Assembly (NCBI GenBank): GCA_021648745.1
Contig: JAKISE010000034.1
Location: 1-27,706 of the forward strand
From: Cyclobacteriaceae bacterium
GTDB taxonomy: Bacteria > Bacteroidota > Bacteroidia > Cytophagales > Cyclobacteriaceae
Direction of reading: 5' to 3'
DNA length: 27,706 bases
Made by a program: the position numbers and the translations under genes. Each line of letters begins with the position of its first letter. The stretch's first letter is position 1. This document shows positions 1 through 7,691 of the stretch, one piece after another. The notes under the pieces are model-generated. The model was not told where the DNA came from and ran no database searches. It was given only the letters and a program-made list of their open reading frames with translations.

Positions 1-140
1 AAGGCTTTTCCTTTAATTTGCACATACGCATAAGGCAGAAGTGTACCTGCTTTGGCATCAGCAATGGTGCCTTTTAGTGTTAAATTTTGCCCATAGCAAA
101 GCCAGGGTGCTAATAGAAATCCAATAAGTAGTTTTTTCAT
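1..140 (-). CDS. Secreted protein with carboxypeptidase-regulatory-like domain, N-terminal part only
   Basis: The minus strand is open from an ATG at 140 to the window edge. The first 18 or so residues (MKKLLIGFLLAPWLCYGQ) form a clear signal peptide. They are followed by NLTLKGTIADAKAG and LPYAYVQIKGKA, which matches the start of the CarboxypepD_reg-like beta-sandwich (pattern G-x-V/I-x-D-x-x-x-G-x-x-L-P-Y-A-x-V) found at the N-terminus of many Bacteroidota outer-membrane proteins, including TonB-dependent receptors and DUF5686-type proteins. Which of these it is cannot be told, because the rest lies outside the window. Start and signal peptide are directly visible; the domain call is by family resemblance. 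Confidence 0.75.
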   Translation of the reverse strand, partial: MKKLLIGFLLAPWLCYGQNLTLKGTIADAKAGTLLPYAYVQIKGKA

Positions 141-213
141 AGATGGTTTTTACTTGTTTATGTTTTGCAGTTAATTACAAGAAGCATCTTCTTACTTTAA
201 TAATCAATATAAA

Positions 214-267
214 ATCGTTTAACCAGTCAATTTTACTGTTGAAATGTAAAATAACTAGTTAAACGAT
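214..267 (-). terminator. Long imperfect hairpin, likely terminator of the sigma-factor operon
   Basis: Arms ATCGTTTAAC (214-223) and GTTAAACGAT (258-267) are exact reverse complements; inside them ATTTTAC (230-236) pairs with GTAAAAT (246-252) around a 9-base loop. Read on the minus strand the structure is followed by TTTATATTGATTATT, a U-rich tail. It lies 39 bases past the stop of the 306-899 gene, so it probably ends that operon. The overlapping palindrome ACGATATCGT (263-272) could instead be a protein-binding site for the gene starting at 140. Confidence 0.5.
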
Positions 268-305
268 ATCGTATAGTGTAAGATCTTAACTTAATTTTAC
301 AAAAA

Positions 306-899
306 TCATTCAACCAGATCCTCTCTCAGCTTAATCATATCAGATAATGTTTTCATTTCTTTTTTTATGCCCTTAGAGATATTCATAAAAAGAACAATTG
401 CAACTACCACGTAAGAAAGATCTATCAGAACAAGCATCCAAAAGCTAATATATAAGCTAAACTCAGGAGTTATTAAATAGAACCCTAGAGTATAGGCACT
501 AATAATAATGATTGAAATAGGGCTATGTATTAGTTTTCTGAAGCTATGAAATGAAATTAAAGTTTCAATTGATTTTAATGCACTGTCTTCTTTATTTATT
601 TTTTTTAATTTTCGTACACTAGCCAATTCAATTGCTATTCTAATTAGTAAACTACCAATCATTAGTAATACACCTATTCTACTCAATATGTTTTTTACTG
701 GTGCCACGTAATAAAAGAATAAAGAAATTACTACAAGCGTAATTAGTAATATGATAACTGTACCATAATAAAACATTGAATTCTCCTTCCTTTTTTTCTT
801 AATTAAGGTCATTTTTTCTTCAGTTTCCTTAGAGTTTGCAACAAAGTCTTTTTTGCCACTATTCCAATCCTTTTTTATATCTTCAAAATCATTTTCCAT
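306..899 (-). CDS. Four-helix membrane protein, putative partner of the adjacent ECF sigma factor
   Basis: 197 residues. A charged, lysine- and glutamate-rich N-terminal stretch (about 1-40) is followed by four hydrophobic segments at about 44-66, 73-92, 123-145 and 148-170, with a short basic C-terminal tail. I recognise no enzyme motif. Its start codon lies inside the end of the sigma-factor gene (shared bases ATGGAAAATGA, 889-899), so the two are probably translationally coupled. Small membrane proteins encoded directly after an ECF sigma factor are often anti-sigma factors that hold the sigma at the membrane; here that is an inference from position, because the usual zinc-binding anti-sigma motif (HxxxCxxC) is absent. 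The N-terminal cytoplasmic 40 residues would be the sigma-binding part under that model. Confidence 0.7.
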   Translation of the reverse strand: MENDFEDIKKDWNSGKKDFVANSKETEEKMTLIKKKRKENSMFYYGTVIILLITLVVISLFFYYVAPVKNILSRIGVLLMIGSLLIRIAIELASVRKLKKINKEDSALKSIETLISFHSFRKLIHSPISIIIISAYTLGFYLITPEFSLYISFWMLVLIDLSYVVVAIVLFMNISKGIKKEMKTLSDMIKLREDLVE

Positions 900-1383
900 T
901 TGTAAGTATCTTTTTAAGTCGATTTTTTATTCGGTGTATTTTTACTCTAATACTGCTGTGCTTTATGCCAAGTACATTAGCAATTGTGTCATTATTTTGA
1001 TCATCTAGCACCATCATTATTAATAGCCTATCCATCTCTCTCAACTCGCCTATAGCTTTATATAAGCCAAGGTTATTGTCTGAGTTTTCCTCCTCTGTTG
1101 GTTCTGTTGTTGATTCATTCTTGTCAGAAATGGAGTAAATTTTAGTCTTACTTTCTTTCCTTATATGCTGGAGGCAGGTGTTAACAGTAATTCTATAAAT
1201 CCAGGTTTTAACACTCGATTTTGCTTCGTAGGTTGATAGTTTATTCCATATGATGATAAACACTTCTTGCGAGAGGTCGTTAGCCAATTCAGTATTTCCT
1301 TTTACAAAACCGAGGCACATTTGGCTTATCATGGTGTGGTGGTTTTTGTAAATTTCTTCGAAAGAAGCTTTGCTAGTTGGCAT
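889..1383 (-). CDS. ECF-type RNA polymerase sigma factor (sigma-70 family)
   Basis: 164 residues, the normal size for a two-domain ECF sigma factor. Region 2 spans about residues 8-76, with the -10-binding helix part seen in DLSQEVFIIIWNKL and VKTWIYRITVNTCLQHIRK. An acidic linker (residues about 88-100, rich in E, D, N, T) leads to region 4 at about 112-160, with the helix-turn-helix IANVLGIKHSSIRVKIHRIKNRL that reads the -35 element. The start ATG overlaps the last 11 bases of the upstream hydrolase gene and its stop overlaps the start of the membrane-protein gene, so all three are read from one message. Its target genes are not visible here, but control of its own operon is usual for this family. 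Confidence 0.93.
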   Translation of the reverse strand: MPTSKASFEEIYKNHHTMISQMCLGFVKGNTELANDLSQEVFIIIWNKLSTYEAKSSVKTWIYRITVNTCLQHIRKESKTKIYSISDKNESTTEPTEEENSDNNLGLYKAIGELREMDRLLIMMVLDDQNNDTIANVLGIKHSSIRVKIHRIKNRLKKILTNGK

Positions 1384-2215
1384 CGGTTAGAAATGAGTTT
1401 GCTTTATTATAAAACCATTCTGGCTGGTCAAACATAATAAAATGCTTACTATCAACAGCCATTTCAATTTGTTTGTTTGCCAAATTTGAATATTGATTCT
1501 GATAATTTGTTTTTGCAACTGTTGCATCTGGAAAGGTCGCACCTAATATTAAAGTCTTAGCTTTTACTTTTTTTAGAGTTTCTCTTAAATCTAATTTTAA
1601 AAGATCAGTATATCCATACACATACGTTTTACGATCTGTTTCTATTAGCCATTGTGAGATCTTTTCAATCTTATCTTTTTTTGAGGTCATATAACTGGCC
1701 ATACCCGAGGCCATATTCTTAAATTGACTACTATCCATTATTAGTAGTTGGTTATTATAAGGACTATCGTATTGTATGTTTTCTGAAGAAACTCCAGGCA
1801 TCATTACTTCTCTCATACAAGGAATTGATTCTACTAATAATAGACTTTTGACCTTATTGGGCAACGCTGCAGCCAATTCTATGGCAAGGTTGCCTCCCAT
1901 ACTATGCCCTATTATCTGAACATTTTCTAAGTTGTTAGATTTTACGTATAATATTAGGGCTTCTTTAACTTTACTGTACCAAGGTGTATCAATTGGTTTA
2001 ATTCCATTAAACCCGGCATATGAAATTTTATGACTTTCATAATTACCATCCAAATTAGCAATTGTTTCGTCCCAAATTGAGCCTGGGGATGCGAACCCTG
2101 GTAAAAACAGAATGGGTGTTCCTTTGCCAACAACTTGATATTTAATAGCAGGCGTTTGTGCAAAACTTATTGAAAGCGCACAAACTAGTAATAGTGTAAT
2201 TTTAATCTTTTTCAT
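1373..2215 (-). CDS. Secreted alpha/beta-hydrolase fold protein
   Basis: I start it at the ATG at 2215; the open frame extends 11 codons further up, but only the inner start gives a proper signal peptide (MKKIKITLLLVCALSISFAQ). The mature part, about 260 residues, has the alpha/beta-hydrolase layout: an oxyanion-region LPGFAS, the nucleophile elbow GHSMGG (Ser nucleophile), a likely acid Asp in LGATFPDAT and the catalytic His in DSKHFIMFDQP near the end. The substrate cannot be read from sequence; esterase, lactonase or similar small-molecule hydrolase are all possible. It is the first gene of the operon with the ECF sigma factor, overlapping it by 11 bases (ATGCCAACTAG), which is an unusual partner for a sigma factor and suggests that the hydrolase acts in the same stress or signal response. 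Confidence 0.85.
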   Translation of the reverse strand: MKKIKITLLLVCALSISFAQTPAIKYQVVGKGTPILFLPGFASPGSIWDETIANLDGNYESHKISYAGFNGIKPIDTPWYSKVKEALILYVKSNNLENVQIIGHSMGGNLAIELAAALPNKVKSLLLVESIPCMREVMMPGVSSENIQYDSPYNNQLLIMDSSQFKNMASGMASYMTSKKDKIEKISQWLIETDRKTYVYGYTDLLKLDLRETLKKVKAKTLILGATFPDATVAKTNYQNQYSNLANKQIEMAVDSKHFIMFDQPEWFYNKANSFLTDAN

Positions 2216-2340
2216 CTTTAGTTTTTTTGATTTACCCCTTAGATGCAAAAGTTCTTATTTTGTTACACTTTGTTTTTTTATTGTTTGTAAAGTGAATGGG
2301 AATTTTTAAGAATTTAGAAAGGAAGCTTTAAACACTTTAG

Positions 2341-2348
2341 TATTTTTG
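2341..2348 (+). promoter_or_regulatory. Bacteroidota-type -7 box before valS
   Basis: TATTTTTG matches the Bacteroidota -7 consensus TAnnTTTG exactly and lies 27 bases before the valS ATG. The best upstream partner is only TTTA at 2313-2316, 24 bp away, so the -33 part is weak. Confidence 0.4.
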
Positions 2349-2375
2349 CGCTTCCATAATGATTAAGCAGAAATA

Positions 2376-4997
2376 ATGTCGCTTTCAACAAAGTATAATC
2401 CCAGAGAAGTAGAAGATAAGTGGTACAAAGAGTGGATGGACAAAGGCTATTTTAAGTCGAGACCAAATCCTGATAAGGAAGCCTATACTATCGTCATTCC
2501 CCCACCTAATGTTACTGGTGTGCTTCATATGGGGCATATGCTAAATAATACCTTGCAAGATGTGCTTATTCGTAGAGCTAGAATGCAGGGTAAGGAAGCA
2601 CTTTGGGTACCGGGTACCGACCATGCTTCTATTGCTACCGAAGCAAAAGTGGTTGCTATGCTTAAGGAGCAAGGTATTGATAAAAAAGATATAACCCGCG
2701 AAGAATTTCTTGGCCATGCTATGGAATGGAAGGATAAATATGGTGGGATTATTCTAGAGCAACTGAAGAAATTAGGTGCTTCCTGCGATTGGGATAGAAC
2801 CAAGTTTACAATGGACGAAGACCTTTCTAAATCGGTGATAAAGGTTTTTGTTGATTTATACAAAAAAGGCTATATCTACCGTGGCATTCGAATGGTGAAT
2901 TGGGATCCTCAGAGTCAAACGGCCTTGGCCGATGATGAGGTTATTCATAAGGAAGTAAACTCTAAGTTATATCACGTTCAATACAAAATTAAAGGTGAAG
3001 ATGGCTATGTAACAATAGCCACTACACGACCAGAAACTATTTTAGGAGATACTGCTGTTTGCGTAAACCCTAATGATGACCGATATAAGGACCTAAAAGG
3101 AAAGCAAGTAATTGTTCCTCTAGTAAATAGAGAAGTGCCTATTATTCAAGATGAATATGTAGCAATGGATTTTGGTACTGGGTGTTTAAAAGTAACACCT
3201 GCCCACGATATTCATGATTATGAGTTGGGAATGAAGCACAACTTAAAATCCATCGATATATTTAATAATGACGGAACTGTAAACGAAAAGGGAGAACTGT
3301 TTATTGGGGAAGATCGATTTGTGGTTCGTAGTAAAATTGCTAAGCAATTAAAAGCCGAAGGCCATTTGGTTAAAGTAGAGGAGTATGTAAATAATGTAGG
3401 TTTCTCTGAGCGTACTGATGCTGTGGTTGAGCCTAAACTTTCTACCCAGTGGTTTGTAAAAATGGAAGAACTTACCAAGCCTGCTTACAAAGCGGTTATG
3501 GAAGATGACGTTCAGCTAGTGCCACCTAAGTTTAAAAACATGTACCGTCATTGGATGGAGAATGTACGTGATTGGTGTATTTCTCGTCAGTTATGGTGGG
3601 GTCACCAGATTCCTGCTTGGTATTTACCAACAGGGGAAATAGTGGTAGGCGAAACCGAAGATGAAGCTCTGACAGAAGCTAAAAAGATAAATGCAGACAT
3701 TATGTTGGCAGACTTAACCCGTGATGAAGACGTGCTAGATACTTGGTTCTCTTCTGGCCTTTGGCCAATGTCAGTTTTTGATGGTATCAACAACCCCGAC
3801 AACGAAGATATAAATTATTACTACCCAACCAACGATTTAGTAACGGCACCTGAAATCCTCTTTTTCTGGGTAGCTCGAATGATTATGTTTGGGTATGAAT
3901 ATCGAGATCAAAAACCATTTAATAATGTGTATCTCACAGGTATTGTACGAGATAAGCAAGGACGGAAAATGTCTAAGTCGTTAGGCAATTCACCTGACCC
4001 CATTGAGCTAATGGAAAAGTATGGGGCAGATGGCGTACGTACAGGTATGTTATTTAGCTCTCCAGCTGGTAATGATTTACCTTTTGATGAAAAACTTTGT
4101 GAGCAAGGCAGAAACTTCTCTAACAAAGTTTGGAATGCATATCGTTTACTCAATGGATGGGAAATCGATGAGTCGTTAAGTGTAGCAGAAAATCAAATTT
4201 CTATTGATTGGTTCGAAGCCAAGTATAACGCTGCCTTGGCAGAAATTGAAGACCATTTTTCTAAATTCAGAATTTCGGATGCTTTAATGACTACTTATAA
4301 ATTGGTGTGGGGAGATTTTTGCAGCTGGTACTTAGAAATGATTAAGCCTGAATACGGCAAGCCCATTGACAAGCCTACCTATGAGGCTACTGCTGCTTTC
4401 TTTGAGAAAGTATTAAAAATTCTTCATCCTTTTATGCCGTTTATTTCAGAAGAAATTTGGCATTTACTAGGGGAAAGAAAGGAAAATGAGTCTATTATGG
4501 TATCTGATTGGCCTGCTATTGGTACATCGGATAAGCAATTATTACAGAAAGCAGACTTTGCTTTTGAAGTAACTACACAAATAAGAAACTTACGAAACTC
4601 AAAAGGGATTTCTCCGAAAGAAGCTTTTAAATTATTATACAAAGCAGATAAAGGATTAGCTTTCGTTGGGTTCGAGCATGTTGTGAGTAAGTTGGCGAAC
4701 CTTAGCGAACTTACTGCGATTGATACTAACCCTGAAACAGCCTTTAGTTTTGTGATTAAAGGTGATGAGTATTTTGTGCCTGTTGAGGGTGGGGTAGATG
4801 TGGAGAAAGAAAAAGCGGCACTTCAAAAAGAACTTGATTATTCAAAAGGGTTCATTATTTCGGTAAATAAAAAACTAGGCAACGAACGGTTTGTAAATAA
4901 CGCACCCGAACAAGTAATTGCCAATGAACGTAAAAAATTAGCTGATGCCGAGGCAAAGGTGAAGGCGTTGGAGGAGCAATTAGGGGCAATGGGCTAA
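2376..4997 (+). CDS. valS: Valyl-tRNA synthetase
   Basis: 873 residues, full length for a bacterial class I ValRS. It charges tRNA-Val with valine in the cytoplasm. The catalytic Rossmann fold carries the HIGH-type motif HMGH (residues 51-54, after PPPNVTG) and KMSKS at 531-535. The editing domain lies between them (for example TTRPETILGDTAVCVNP and the conserved DFGTGCLKVTPAHDIHDYE). The anticodon-binding helical domain follows, and the last 60 or so residues form the coiled-coil arm typical of ValRS (VEKEKAALQKELDYSKGF). No Shine-Dalgarno sequence precedes the ATG, as expected in Bacteroidota. It is transcribed alone, divergently from the sigma-factor operon. Confidence 0.98.
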   Translation: MSLSTKYNPREVEDKWYKEWMDKGYFKSRPNPDKEAYTIVIPPPNVTGVLHMGHMLNNTLQDVLIRRARMQGKEALWVPGTDHASIATEAKVVAMLKEQGIDKKDITREEFLGHAMEWKDKYGGIILEQLKKLGASCDWDRTKFTMDEDLSKSVIKVFVDLYKKGYIYRGIRMVNWDPQSQTALADDEVIHKEVNSKLYHVQYKIKGEDGYVTIATTRPETILGDTAVCVNPNDDRYKDLKGKQVIVPLVNREVPIIQDEYVAMDFGTGCLKVTPAHDIHDYELGMKHNLKSIDIFNNDGTVNEKGELFIGEDRFVVRSKIAKQLKAEGHLVKVEEYVNNVGFSERTDAVVEPKLSTQWFVKMEELTKPAYKAVMEDDVQLVPPKFKNMYRHWMENVRDWCISRQLWWGHQIPAWYLPTGEIVVGETEDEALTEAKKINADIMLADLTRDEDVLDTWFSSGLWPMSVFDGINNPDNEDINYYYPTNDLVTAPEILFFWVARMIMFGYEYRDQKPFNNVYLTGIVRDKQGRKMSKSLGNSPDPIELMEKYGADGVRTGMLFSSPAGNDLPFDEKLCEQGRNFSNKVWNAYRLLNGWEIDESLSVAENQISIDWFEAKYNAALAEIEDHFSKFRISDALMTTYKLVWGDFCSWYLEMIKPEYGKPIDKPTYEATAAFFEKVLKILHPFMPFISEEIWHLLGERKENESIMVSDWPAIGTSDKQLLQKADFAFEVTTQIRNLRNSKGISPKEAFKLLYKADKGLAFVGFEHVVSKLANLSELTAIDTNPETAFSFVIKGDEYFVPVEGGVDVEKEKAALQKELDYSKGFIISVNKKLGNERFVNNAPEQVIANERKKLADAEAKVKALEEQLGAMG

Positions 4998-5001
4998 AGG
5001 C

Positions 5002-5034
5002 TTCCCGCAGATTACGCAGATAAGCGCAGAAAAG
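5002..5034 (+). repeat. CGCAGAT-type repeat, copy A (left flank of GxxExxY gene)
   Basis: The segment reads TTCCCGCAGATTACGCAG followed by ATAAGCGCAGAAAAG. It contains three successive CGCAGA units spaced 9-10 bases apart. An inverted copy at 5440-5472 matches it at 27 of 33 positions, and a third at 9631-9662 at 24 of 32. It lies between the valS stop and the GxxExxY start. Confidence 0.8.
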
Positions 5035-5042
5035 TAAGTAGT

Positions 5043-5420
5043 ATGACTGAAAATGATATTTCCTATAAAATTAGAGGAGCAATATTTAATATTTATAATG
5101 AATTAGGTCCTGGACTGTTGGAGTCGGTTTATGTAGCTGCATTAGTAGCTGACCTTACAAGTGAAGGATTAAAAGTTCTAAAAGAAGTTTCAGTCCCAGT
5201 TTTTTATAAAGAAGAGAAGCTAGATGTCGGATTTAGATTAGATTTATTGATTGAAGATAAGGTTATTATTGAAGTAAAGTCAGTCGAACAATTAGCTAAA
5301 GTACATCATAAGCAAATATTAACATATCTAAAAATAACAGAGCTTAAATTGGGAATACTGGTCAATTTTAACATTGATGAAATTTCTAAGGGAATCTTTC
5401 GAAAGGTAAATGGTCTTTGA
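5043..5420 (+). CDS. GxxExxY protein (PD-(D/E)XK nuclease-like)
   Basis: 125 residues, the normal length for the GxxExxY family (TIGR04256 as I recall it). The signature GPGLLESVY sits at about residues 21-29. The C-terminal half has the elements of a PD-(D/E)XK nuclease core: an Asp in FRLDLLIEDK, the E-x-K pair in IIEVKS, and a QxxxY motif (KQILTYL) of the kind seen in RecB/Cas4-type nucleases. The biological role of the family is not established. What stands out here is the setting: the gene is enclosed by inverted CGCAGAT-type repeats (5002-5034 and 5440-5472), so gene plus repeats look like a 471-bp cassette dropped between valS and the convergent gene at 5474. Nuclease activity is inference from motifs. 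Confidence 0.88.
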   Translation: MTENDISYKIRGAIFNIYNELGPGLLESVYVAALVADLTSEGLKVLKEVSVPVFYKEEKLDVGFRLDLLIEDKVIIEVKSVEQLAKVHHKQILTYLKITELKLGILVNFNIDEISKGIFRKVNGL

Positions 5421-5439
5421 TTTCCACCATTATCATTCG

Positions 5440-5472
5440 TTTTTCTTCGTTAATCTGCGCAATCAGCGGGAA
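5440..5472 (-). repeat. CGCAGAT-type repeat, copy B (right flank, inverted)
   Basis: On the minus strand it reads TTCCCGCTGATTGCGCAG followed by ATTAACGAAGAAAAA and matches copy A at 27 of 33 positions. It ends one base before the stop codon of the minus-strand gene at 5474. Confidence 0.8.
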
Positions 5473-5473
5473 A

Positions 5474-6055
5474 CTATTTAGTAACCGGGCTAATCATTAT
5501 ATGTGCCCGATAGGTGCCAGGAAACATTAACCATGGACCACCTTTAACAACAGGCTGCAAAGGCAATCCTGTACTTTCTTGTGTAGCAAACGGAATATAC
5601 ACTACATATCTTAGCGTAGCGCCAACCACCTCGTTATTAGCCGCATCGAAATGTGCCGAAGCTCCAGATAATACGTGCAAGGTGGTGGCAGATTTAGGCA
5701 TTTTTAATTTGCCAGAAACTGCTTCTGCTGCTCTGATTTTGTCAATTTCTCCACTATTTTTCCCTTCGGCTCTAAGCGCTCGGCCTCTTGCCATCATTGG
5801 GTCTAACTCTTTATGGTAGCAAGCCACGCTAAACCCTTTTTTATTGGGGTTGTCTGCTAAGCAAATTAATTCATTTGTCCCTTTTTTTAAGGTTACAAAT
5901 TTGCCATTTGCATCATATCCCATTACTGTGGCTCCAGCTCTCTGAGTTTCAGTGGCAGCCATTACGGCTGAGGCTATTTGGTCTTTAGCTGATTGTTTTT
6001 GCCCTAATGCAATGGTTGATACAAAGAGGAAAGCAAGTATTAAATTAGTTTTCAT
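5474..6055 (-). CDS. Secreted protein of unknown function
   Basis: 193 residues with a signal peptide (MKTNLILAFLFVSTIALG, cut near residue 18-19). The mature part has two cysteines, in LICLADNP and SVACYHKELDPMMARG, which could form a disulphide in the periplasm. The C-terminal half contains ATTLHVLSGASAHFD and ends with GGPWLMFPGTYRAHIMISPVTK, a proline-glycine-rich tail. I recognise no named domain. It is read after, or separately from, the coiled-coil protein upstream (26-base gap, same strand), so the two may be cotranscribed. Function unknown; an extracytoplasmic role is inferred from the signal peptide. Confidence 0.75.
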   Translation of the reverse strand: MKTNLILAFLFVSTIALGQKQSAKDQIASAVMAATETQRAGATVMGYDANGKFVTLKKGTNELICLADNPNKKGFSVACYHKELDPMMARGRALRAEGKNSGEIDKIRAAEAVSGKLKMPKSATTLHVLSGASAHFDAANNEVVGATLRYVVYIPFATQESTGLPLQPVVKGGPWLMFPGTYRAHIMISPVTK

Positions 6056-6081
6056 AGTGGTGTTTTTATACCAAGATACGG

Positions 6082-7008
6082 TTATTTCACAGTAAATGTT
6101 TCAGCACCCATTAGATAGCCATCAGTAAACACTTCCATTTTATAAACGCCTGCATCATAATCGCTGCCCTTATCGTACACAAATGATAATTGCTGGTTGC
6201 TATTGTCGAATAATACATCTTTAGAGGCCGTGTAAAACGTCTCTTTGCCATCCAGCATAAAAGAGCCTGAGCCTTTGTTAATGTCGAACACCACTTGCCC
6301 ATTTTCGTCAATTATTCTAATGATAATTTCTTTACCTTCTAAAGGAGCTACGTCATTTTTAGCAATATGAAAAACAACTTTCAATTGAGCAAGTTGTCTG
6401 TTTTTAAAAGAAGATTCTCGTTCCTTGCCATTTTTTGCTACGGCATAAATATGGATACCTTCTACTTTTAATCTAGAAGCAACGGCAACCTTGTCTTCAA
6501 GCTGTTTTTTGTTTTCATTCAGAGAAACAATAGATCGATTTAGCTCATTTTTATCCTCCTTGAGATTGGTGTTTTCTGCTAATAACTCTTCCGACAATTT
6601 TGTTAATTGAGCAATTTCTTTGTCTTTTTCTTTTAATAACTCCTGATACCCATCTGTTTTTCGTCTTAGACGCCCAATAAGTTGGCGGTTGGCTTTTCTA
6701 GTGGCTTGCAATTGTTTTCTCTCTTTCTCCAACTCTTCCTGAGTGGCAAGCAATTCAGTTATATCGCCTCCCAACGAATCTATATCATGTATCTTTTGAG
6801 CTAGTTCTTCACTTATTTTGTCTAGCTTTTGCTGAGATACTTCCATCTCCGTTTGGTAGTATTCAGTTAACTCTGATTTCTCCTTTTGATCTAAAAACAC
6901 CTTTATCACTAGTAGGCAAACCAATATTCCAAGCACAATAAAATAGATTGTTTTTTTAGAACCACTAGAATTAGGCTCTCGTATTACTTCTTTTGCTGAA
7001 TCAGACAT
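6082..7008 (-). CDS. Membrane-anchored coiled-coil protein with C-terminal beta domain
   Basis: 308 residues. A short cytoplasmic N-terminus is followed by one membrane helix (about residues 21-41, TIYFIVLGILVCLLVIKVFL), then a long heptad-rich coiled coil (about 45-185, dense in E, K, L and Q), then a compact domain of about 120 residues ending in AGVYKMEVFTDGYLMGAETFTVK, which looks like an all-beta fold. The layout is that of an inner-membrane protein projecting a rod and a globular head into the periplasm. I know similar uncharacterised proteins from Bacteroidota but no function. Same strand as the secreted protein at 5474-6055. Confidence 0.75.
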   Translation of the reverse strand: MSDSAKEVIREPNSSGSKKTIYFIVLGILVCLLVIKVFLDQKEKSELTEYYQTEMEVSQQKLDKISEELAQKIHDIDSLGGDITELLATQEELEKERKQLQATRKANRQLIGRLRRKTDGYQELLKEKDKEIAQLTKLSEELLAENTNLKEDKNELNRSIVSLNENKKQLEDKVAVASRLKVEGIHIYAVAKNGKERESSFKNRQLAQLKVVFHIAKNDVAPLEGKEIIIRIIDENGQVVFDINKGSGSFMLDGKETFYTASKDVLFDNSNQQLSFVYDKGSDYDAGVYKMEVFTDGYLMGAETFTVK

Positions 7009-7044
7009 GTCGTTTAAATTATGATGTTACAAAATTAGCCTTTC

Positions 7045-7077
7045 TTTGTACTTATACAACTTAATAACCTGAGTTTG
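7045..7077 (+). promoter_or_regulatory. Promoter of the TPMT-like methyltransferase
   Basis: TTTG at 7045-7048, 21 bases, then TGAGTTTG at 7070-7077 (one mismatch to TAnnTTTG). The ATG follows 15 bases later, so the predicted message has a very short leader. Confidence 0.45.
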
Positions 7078-7091
7078 ACCTAAGAAATACT

Positions 7092-7691
7092 ATGATCGAA
7101 TTGAATAAAGAATACTGGTCTTCAAAATACATTGAATCCAATATGGGCTGGGATGTGGGAGAAGTAACTACACCACTTAAAACGTATTTTGATCAATTAA
7201 CGGATAAGTCCTTGCGAATACTAATTCCTGGTTGCGGGAATGGGTACGAAGCTGAGTATTTACACAATCTTGGATTTGATGTAACGGTGATTGATTTATC
7301 GGAATATCCGTTAAACAACCTAAAGAAAAGATGCCTGACTTTTCCATCTGAAAAATTAGTGCAGGCTGATTTTTTTGAATTTAAAGGGTCGTTTGATTTA
7401 ATTATTGAACAAACTTTTTTTAGCGCACTAAACCCTAATTTGAGGAACGGTTATGTAAAGCAAATGCACAATTTATTAGCCCCTGGAGGTAAATTGGTTG
7501 GGCTTCTTTTTAATATAGATTTATTTGATGATCACCCTCCTTTCGGTGGTAATCTAGAATTGTATATGCCTCTATTTGATCCTTACTTTAGTTTTACCGT
7601 GTTTGAGGAATCATATAATTCCATAGAACCTAGGCAAGGGAATGAGTTGTTTTTGAATTTAGTGAAGACTAATTATAGGCTAAAACATTAG
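7092..7691 (+). CDS. TPMT-family S-adenosylmethionine-dependent methyltransferase
   Basis: 199 residues, class I Rossmann methyltransferase of the thiopurine methyltransferase (TPMT)/thiol-halide methyltransferase group. Evidence: the N-terminal YWSSKYIESNMGWDVGEVTTPL (Trp-Asp-x-Gly-x-x-x-x-Pro), the SAM-binding loop LIPGCGNGYEAEYL, the acidic residue after strand 2 (VTVIDLS), and HPPFGG in the active-site region. Family members methylate thiols, thiopurines or halides; the substrate here cannot be chosen. The last codons run through a perfect inverted repeat (7657-7714) shared with the convergent methyltransferase, and the two proteins end in the same peptide LVKTNYRL. The C-terminal tail may therefore not be ancestral in one of them. 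Confidence 0.88.
   Translation: MIELNKEYWSSKYIESNMGWDVGEVTTPLKTYFDQLTDKSLRILIPGCGNGYEAEYLHNLGFDVTVIDLSEYPLNNLKKRCLTFPSEKLVQADFFEFKGSFDLIIEQTFFSALNPNLRNGYVKQMHNLLAPGGKLVGLLFNIDLFDDHPPFGGNLELYMPLFDPYFSFTVFEESYNSIEPRQGNELFLNLVKTNYRLKH

Noticed and set aside
7066..7075. The ten-base word AACTCAGGTT recurs exactly four times (also 10736, 11181 and 20778) and once with one change (12468)
   Set aside because: One copy is part of a promoter, one is inside the helicase coding region, and flanks share nothing further; I treat it as coincidence, though 20778 and 12468 both lie left of repeat family 2.
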